Below, piece after piece: positions 61,213 to 64,000 of a stretch of 64,000 bases of DNA (position 1 is the stretch's first letter; every line of letters begins with the position of its first letter). The translations under genes and the position numbers were made by a program. Source of the stretch: Aureispira anguillae (GTDB lineage Bacteria; Bacteroidota; Bacteroidia; Chitinophagales; Saprospiraceae); contig NZ_AP026869.1 of NCBI RefSeq assembly GCF_026000115.1, positions 1 through 64,000 on the forward strand, written 5' to 3'. Below the pieces are notes generated by a model. The model saw only the letters and a program-made list of their open reading frames with translations. It was not told where the DNA came from and did no database searches.

Positions 61213-64000
61213 ATGAAACATATAAGTACACTAGTTTGCTATTTTTTAGCAAGTAATTTTGTGTTGGGTCAGTTTATTGTAGGTTCTAATTGTTCTAACT
61301 GTTCAATCTCTACAAGTTCAACAGTTGCAAATTCTATTGGAACAGGAGGCTTGTTCACTTTTTCAGGAAGTATCACTAATAATGGTGCGGGAGGAATTAG
61401 AAATAATAATGGAAGTATTATAAATTTTGGAGCAGGGGGAATAAATAATACAAATGGAAATATTATTAATTCAGGAGGTGCAATTATTAATGCTGGTGGA
61501 AATATAGTTAACAATGGAGGTCGTTTTATCAATAATAATTTGAGTTGTTTAAATGAAAGAGTTCATATTGACCTATTAGGAGGATGTAATCCTAGAGCTT
61601 TATTACACAATAATGGAACTTTTCTTATTACTGGTGTCGATAATAACTTCCCTTTAGGTGTAGGAGTGAACCGTTTAATTTTTACTCCAGGAAGAGGAGC
61701 CTTAGTAGCAGGTGGAGCGACGGGGAATCAATGGAATAATCCTGTACTTTATTCTACAACTTTTGGGTTAGACAATACGCCTGGCGGAGAACGTTCCATT
61801 TTGGGGGGATTTAATAATGTTGTTTTAGGCACTGCTCCCTCTTCATTTACAATTGGAGAAGAAAACGAAAATGGAGGAGCCAATAGTATCCATGCTGGGA
61901 TTCGAAACATAACCGTGGATTCCTCTATGTCATCGTTGACCTTAGGACAAGATAATTTGAATCATGCTCCTTTTGGCATTGTTGTAGGGCTTGAAAATAC
62001 AATTTATGGAAAAGATTCAGCAGGGATAAGTTATGGTCGATTAAATATTGCGAATGTAGCCTATAGTTTAATTGGTGGATTACAGAATCAAGCTTTAGAT
62101 TCTGCTTATGCTGCTCTTACGATTGGAGAACTTAACATAAACAGAGCACCAAGGAGTATTACAGGTGGATGGCAAAATACAGCCACTCGTAGAGCAATTG
62201 GAGGTTTAACACTAGGATTTGGAAATCTTAACAGCTCAGAGTATGGGCTTGTAATGGGGCAAGAAAATATAGGCACATCAAGTTCTAAAAGCGCATTTAC
62301 ATGGGGACGATACAATCAAAATAATGCACCTTATTCTTTATTAACAGGAAACCGAAATATAGCTTCTGCCTCTGCTTTATATTCTGCAGGATTTGGGAGT
62401 GATAATGCAATTAGAGCTAATTCCTGTGTTTGTGCAGGAGATGATAATGAAATAAGAATTTCAGCCTCTGCTTCTTTGGTAGGAGGGACATCAAACGAAC
62501 ATCAAGCAGCAAGTAGTGCAGTTGTTGGATCTAGAAATATGATTTCGTCCTCTGCGGTCGCTTCTGTGAATGGAGGACAAGATAATACCAATTCGGGGGG
62601 GAGTACACTTATTGTTGGAACATTTAATACGGTTGATTCCTCTGCTAGAGCATCTCTTAGTGGTGGTTCCTCCAATCAAAATAGTGCTGCTTATAGTATG
62701 CTAGTAGGAGATAATAATCAACTTGATGTTAGCGCAACAGGAGGAATAGGATATGGTGATCAAAACCAAGCAGCTGGCTTTGGAGTTTTAGTTGGAGGAC
62801 AGCAAAACACCGTTCAAAATGGAAATGGATCAGGTGTAATTGGATTGCAGAATAATCTGAATGGTGGACATAGTTGGGTGGTAGGAGAAGGAAACGGGAT
62901 TATTGCCTTGAATGCATTAATAGCAGGTTTTGAAAATACCGTTAATCAAGGAAATAATACTTTGGTAGTTGGACGTGGTAATACGATTAGTCGATCGCAT
63001 GGGGTCACTTTTGGTGCTTTTAATACCGTAGATGGCTTATCATCAAGTGTTGGAGGTCAAAATAATAACAATACTGGAGATCAGGTTATAATGGCTGGTT
63101 TTGCGAATAGTAATACTGGCAGAAATGTATTGATCGTTGGAGATACCAATACGAATACAGGAATCAATACGATTATAGGAGGAGAAGAAAATACCAATGG
63201 CGCGGCTGGAGTTTTATTAGCTGGTTATCTTAATAGCAATACTACTGCTGGTAACTATTCTGCTCTATGGGGAGAGGAAAACAACAATACAGCTGAACGA
63301 GCAGGGCTATTGGGTTTAAATAATACGAATAGCGGTATTAATAGTTTATTGCTTGGAGAAGAAAATAACAATACGGCGTCTCAAAGTATTCTTTCAGGAT
63401 TAAATAATACCAATCAAGTTCAGGGACGAGCTTCTATTATAACGGGAGAGGAAAATGACAACTCTGGAGCCAATGCAGTTGTGTATGGTCAGGATAATAC
63501 CAATACTTTTGGCAATAACAGTATTTTCGGAGGAGCTAATAACAACAACGAAGCTATCAATTCTGTAGGTTTTGGTCAGGGGAATACGAATCAAGCACCA
63601 CATTCTATTGTTGGTGGTACAAGTAATGATAATCTGACAGGTGGGGATAATTCAGCGCTTTTGGGGTTAGGACAGGAAAATTCTGGGGCTAATGCTTTAT
63701 GGGCAGGAGTAAACAATACCAATATAGGAAATAATTCAGGTGGTGTGGGCAATTTACACGAAAATCAATCCATCAATGTATGGATGTTGGGAAGCCAAAA
63801 TACGAATGCTACGAATGCTGATAATAGCCTTATTGGAGGATCAAGAAATATCAATAATATAGGTGGTGAAAGTAGTCTGCTAATGGGACAGCGCAATCTT
63901 AACGAAGCTGCATATAGTTTTATTTATGGCTTATCGAATGAGAATCAAGGAGCCTCTAATGGAAGTTTATTAGGCGGAGAACGCAATCAGAATACCAATG
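61213..64000 (+). CDS. YadA-head-like repeat giant surface protein (partial)
   Basis: Open frame from ATG 61213 to the window end (929 codons so far). Signal peptide to about residue 20 (NFVLGQ). Residues 25-115 are a Gly/Asn-rich stretch (NNGAGGIRNNNGSIINFG). From about 170 on, 14-16-residue repeats follow with a core of hydrophobic-x-x-G-x-x-N-x-N (SLVGGTSNEHQAA, SILSGLNNTNQVQ, SLLLGEENNNTAS), nearly 50 copies. The pattern resembles YadA-type heads, which fold as a left-handed beta-roll. No coiled-coil stalk or membrane anchor is seen yet. Likely a surface fibre. Last gene of the 53-64 kb operon. Confidence 0.8.
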   Translation, partial: MKHISTLVCYFLASNFVLGQFIVGSNCSNCSISTSSTVANSIGTGGLFTFSGSITNNGAGGIRNNNGSIINFGAGGINNTNGNIINSGGAIINAGGNIVNNGGRFINNNLSCLNERVHIDLLGGCNPRALLHNNGTFLITGVDNNFPLGVGVNRLIFTPGRGALVAGGATGNQWNNPVLYSTTFGLDNTPGGERSILGGFNNVVLGTAPSSFTIGEENENGGANSIHAGIRNITVDSSMSSLTLGQDNLNHAPFGIVVGLENTIYGKDSAGISYGRLNIANVAYSLIGGLQNQALDSAYAALTIGELNINRAPRSITGGWQNTATRRAIGGLTLGFGNLNSSEYGLVMGQENIGTSSSKSAFTWGRYNQNNAPYSLLTGNRNIASASALYSAGFGSDNAIRANSCVCAGDDNEIRISASASLVGGTSNEHQAASSAVVGSRNMISSSAVASVNGGQDNTNSGGSTLIVGTFNTVDSSARASLSGGSSNQNSAAYSMLVGDNNQLDVSATGGIGYGDQNQAAGFGVLVGGQQNTVQNGNGSGVIGLQNNLNGGHSWVVGEGNGIIALNALIAGFENTVNQGNNTLVVGRGNTISRSHGVTFGAFNTVDGLSSSVGGQNNNNTGDQVIMAGFANSNTGRNVLIVGDTNTNTGINTIIGGEENTNGAAGVLLAGYLNSNTTAGNYSALWGEENNNTAERAGLLGLNNTNSGINSLLLGEENNNTASQSILSGLNNTNQVQGRASIITGEENDNSGANAVVYGQDNTNTFGNNSIFGGANNNNEAINSVGFGQGNTNQAPHSIVGGTSNDNLTGGDNSALLGLGQENSGANALWAGVNNTNIGNNSGGVGNLHENQSINVWMLGSQNTNATNADNSLIGGSRNINNIGGESSLLMGQRNLNEAAYSFIYGLSNENQGASNGSLLGGERNQNTN

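Noticed and set aside
61269-63603. Minus-strand frames rich in Pro/Ile
   Set aside because: Shadows of the Gly/Asn repeats of the giant surface protein on the other strand.

Overview
The window is AT-rich DNA from a member of the Bacteroidota. Evidence includes a type IX secretion sorting tail, SprB-type repeats, giant YD/RHS proteins of the Bacteroidota style and Bacteroidota-type Rep and Tn3 transposase sequences. The style of the surface proteins suggests a marine Saprospiria/Aureispira-like organism, but that is inference. It is most likely a large plasmid: an iteron origin with a Rep_3-type initiator, a ParA/ribbon-helix-helix pair, KilA-N proteins, ArdC-like antirestriction proteins, solitary DNA methyltransferases and many transposons occur together. 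No rRNA, tRNA or housekeeping genes were seen.

Layout. 1-5.8 kb is the plasmid backbone: serine recombinase, KilA-N protein, Rep, iterons, a 1.2-kb palindrome-rich non-coding field, then parA and a small partner. 6-8.5 kb holds an ArdC-like gene, a cytosine methyltransferase and an orphan immunity-like gene. 8.5-10.1 kb holds a MITE-like element and a complete IS3-family insertion. 10.6-29.0 kb is one long co-directional operon. It encodes a small secreted protein, a LamG protein, a Skp/OmpH-like chaperone, a lipoprotein, a 2226-aa secreted RHS-type protein, a LolA-like protein, a 2596-aa RHS protein with a papain-like C-terminal toxin domain, and a candidate immunity protein. 29.0-30.2 kb is a displaced second RHS C-terminus/immunity cassette flanked by seam repeats.

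30.2-36.5 kb is a pile-up of Tn3-family elements: two relics and one complete transposon. 37.2-43.2 kb is a small defence-type island: a structured 175-bp repeat element, MazEF, an HNH protein, a retron-type reverse transcriptase with an XRE regulator, a structured RNA candidate, a winged-helix/transmembrane protein and another serine recombinase. 43.5-45.9 kb holds small secreted proteins. 46.0-49.9 kb is a complete Tn3-family transposon that uses a tyrosine recombinase. 49.9-52.8 kb holds a second KilA-N gene, a near-identical second copy of the ArdC-like gene, and a Dcm-type methyltransferase. 53.1-64.0 kb encodes three giant surface or secreted proteins: RHS/YD with an SLH-like part, SprB repeats with a T9SS tail, and a YadA-head-like repeat protein that runs off the window.

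The strongest candidate for an undescribed system is the leftward cluster 38217-41429 (possibly to 42423). Its RT carries the retron hallmarks NAxxH and an ITG form of VTG. A 265-nt upstream region can fold like an msr-msd, with 9-nt end repeats and a 25-bp stem whose odd pairs are G-U only on the RT strand. The second is the RHS operon that carries its own periplasmic chaperone-like genes.
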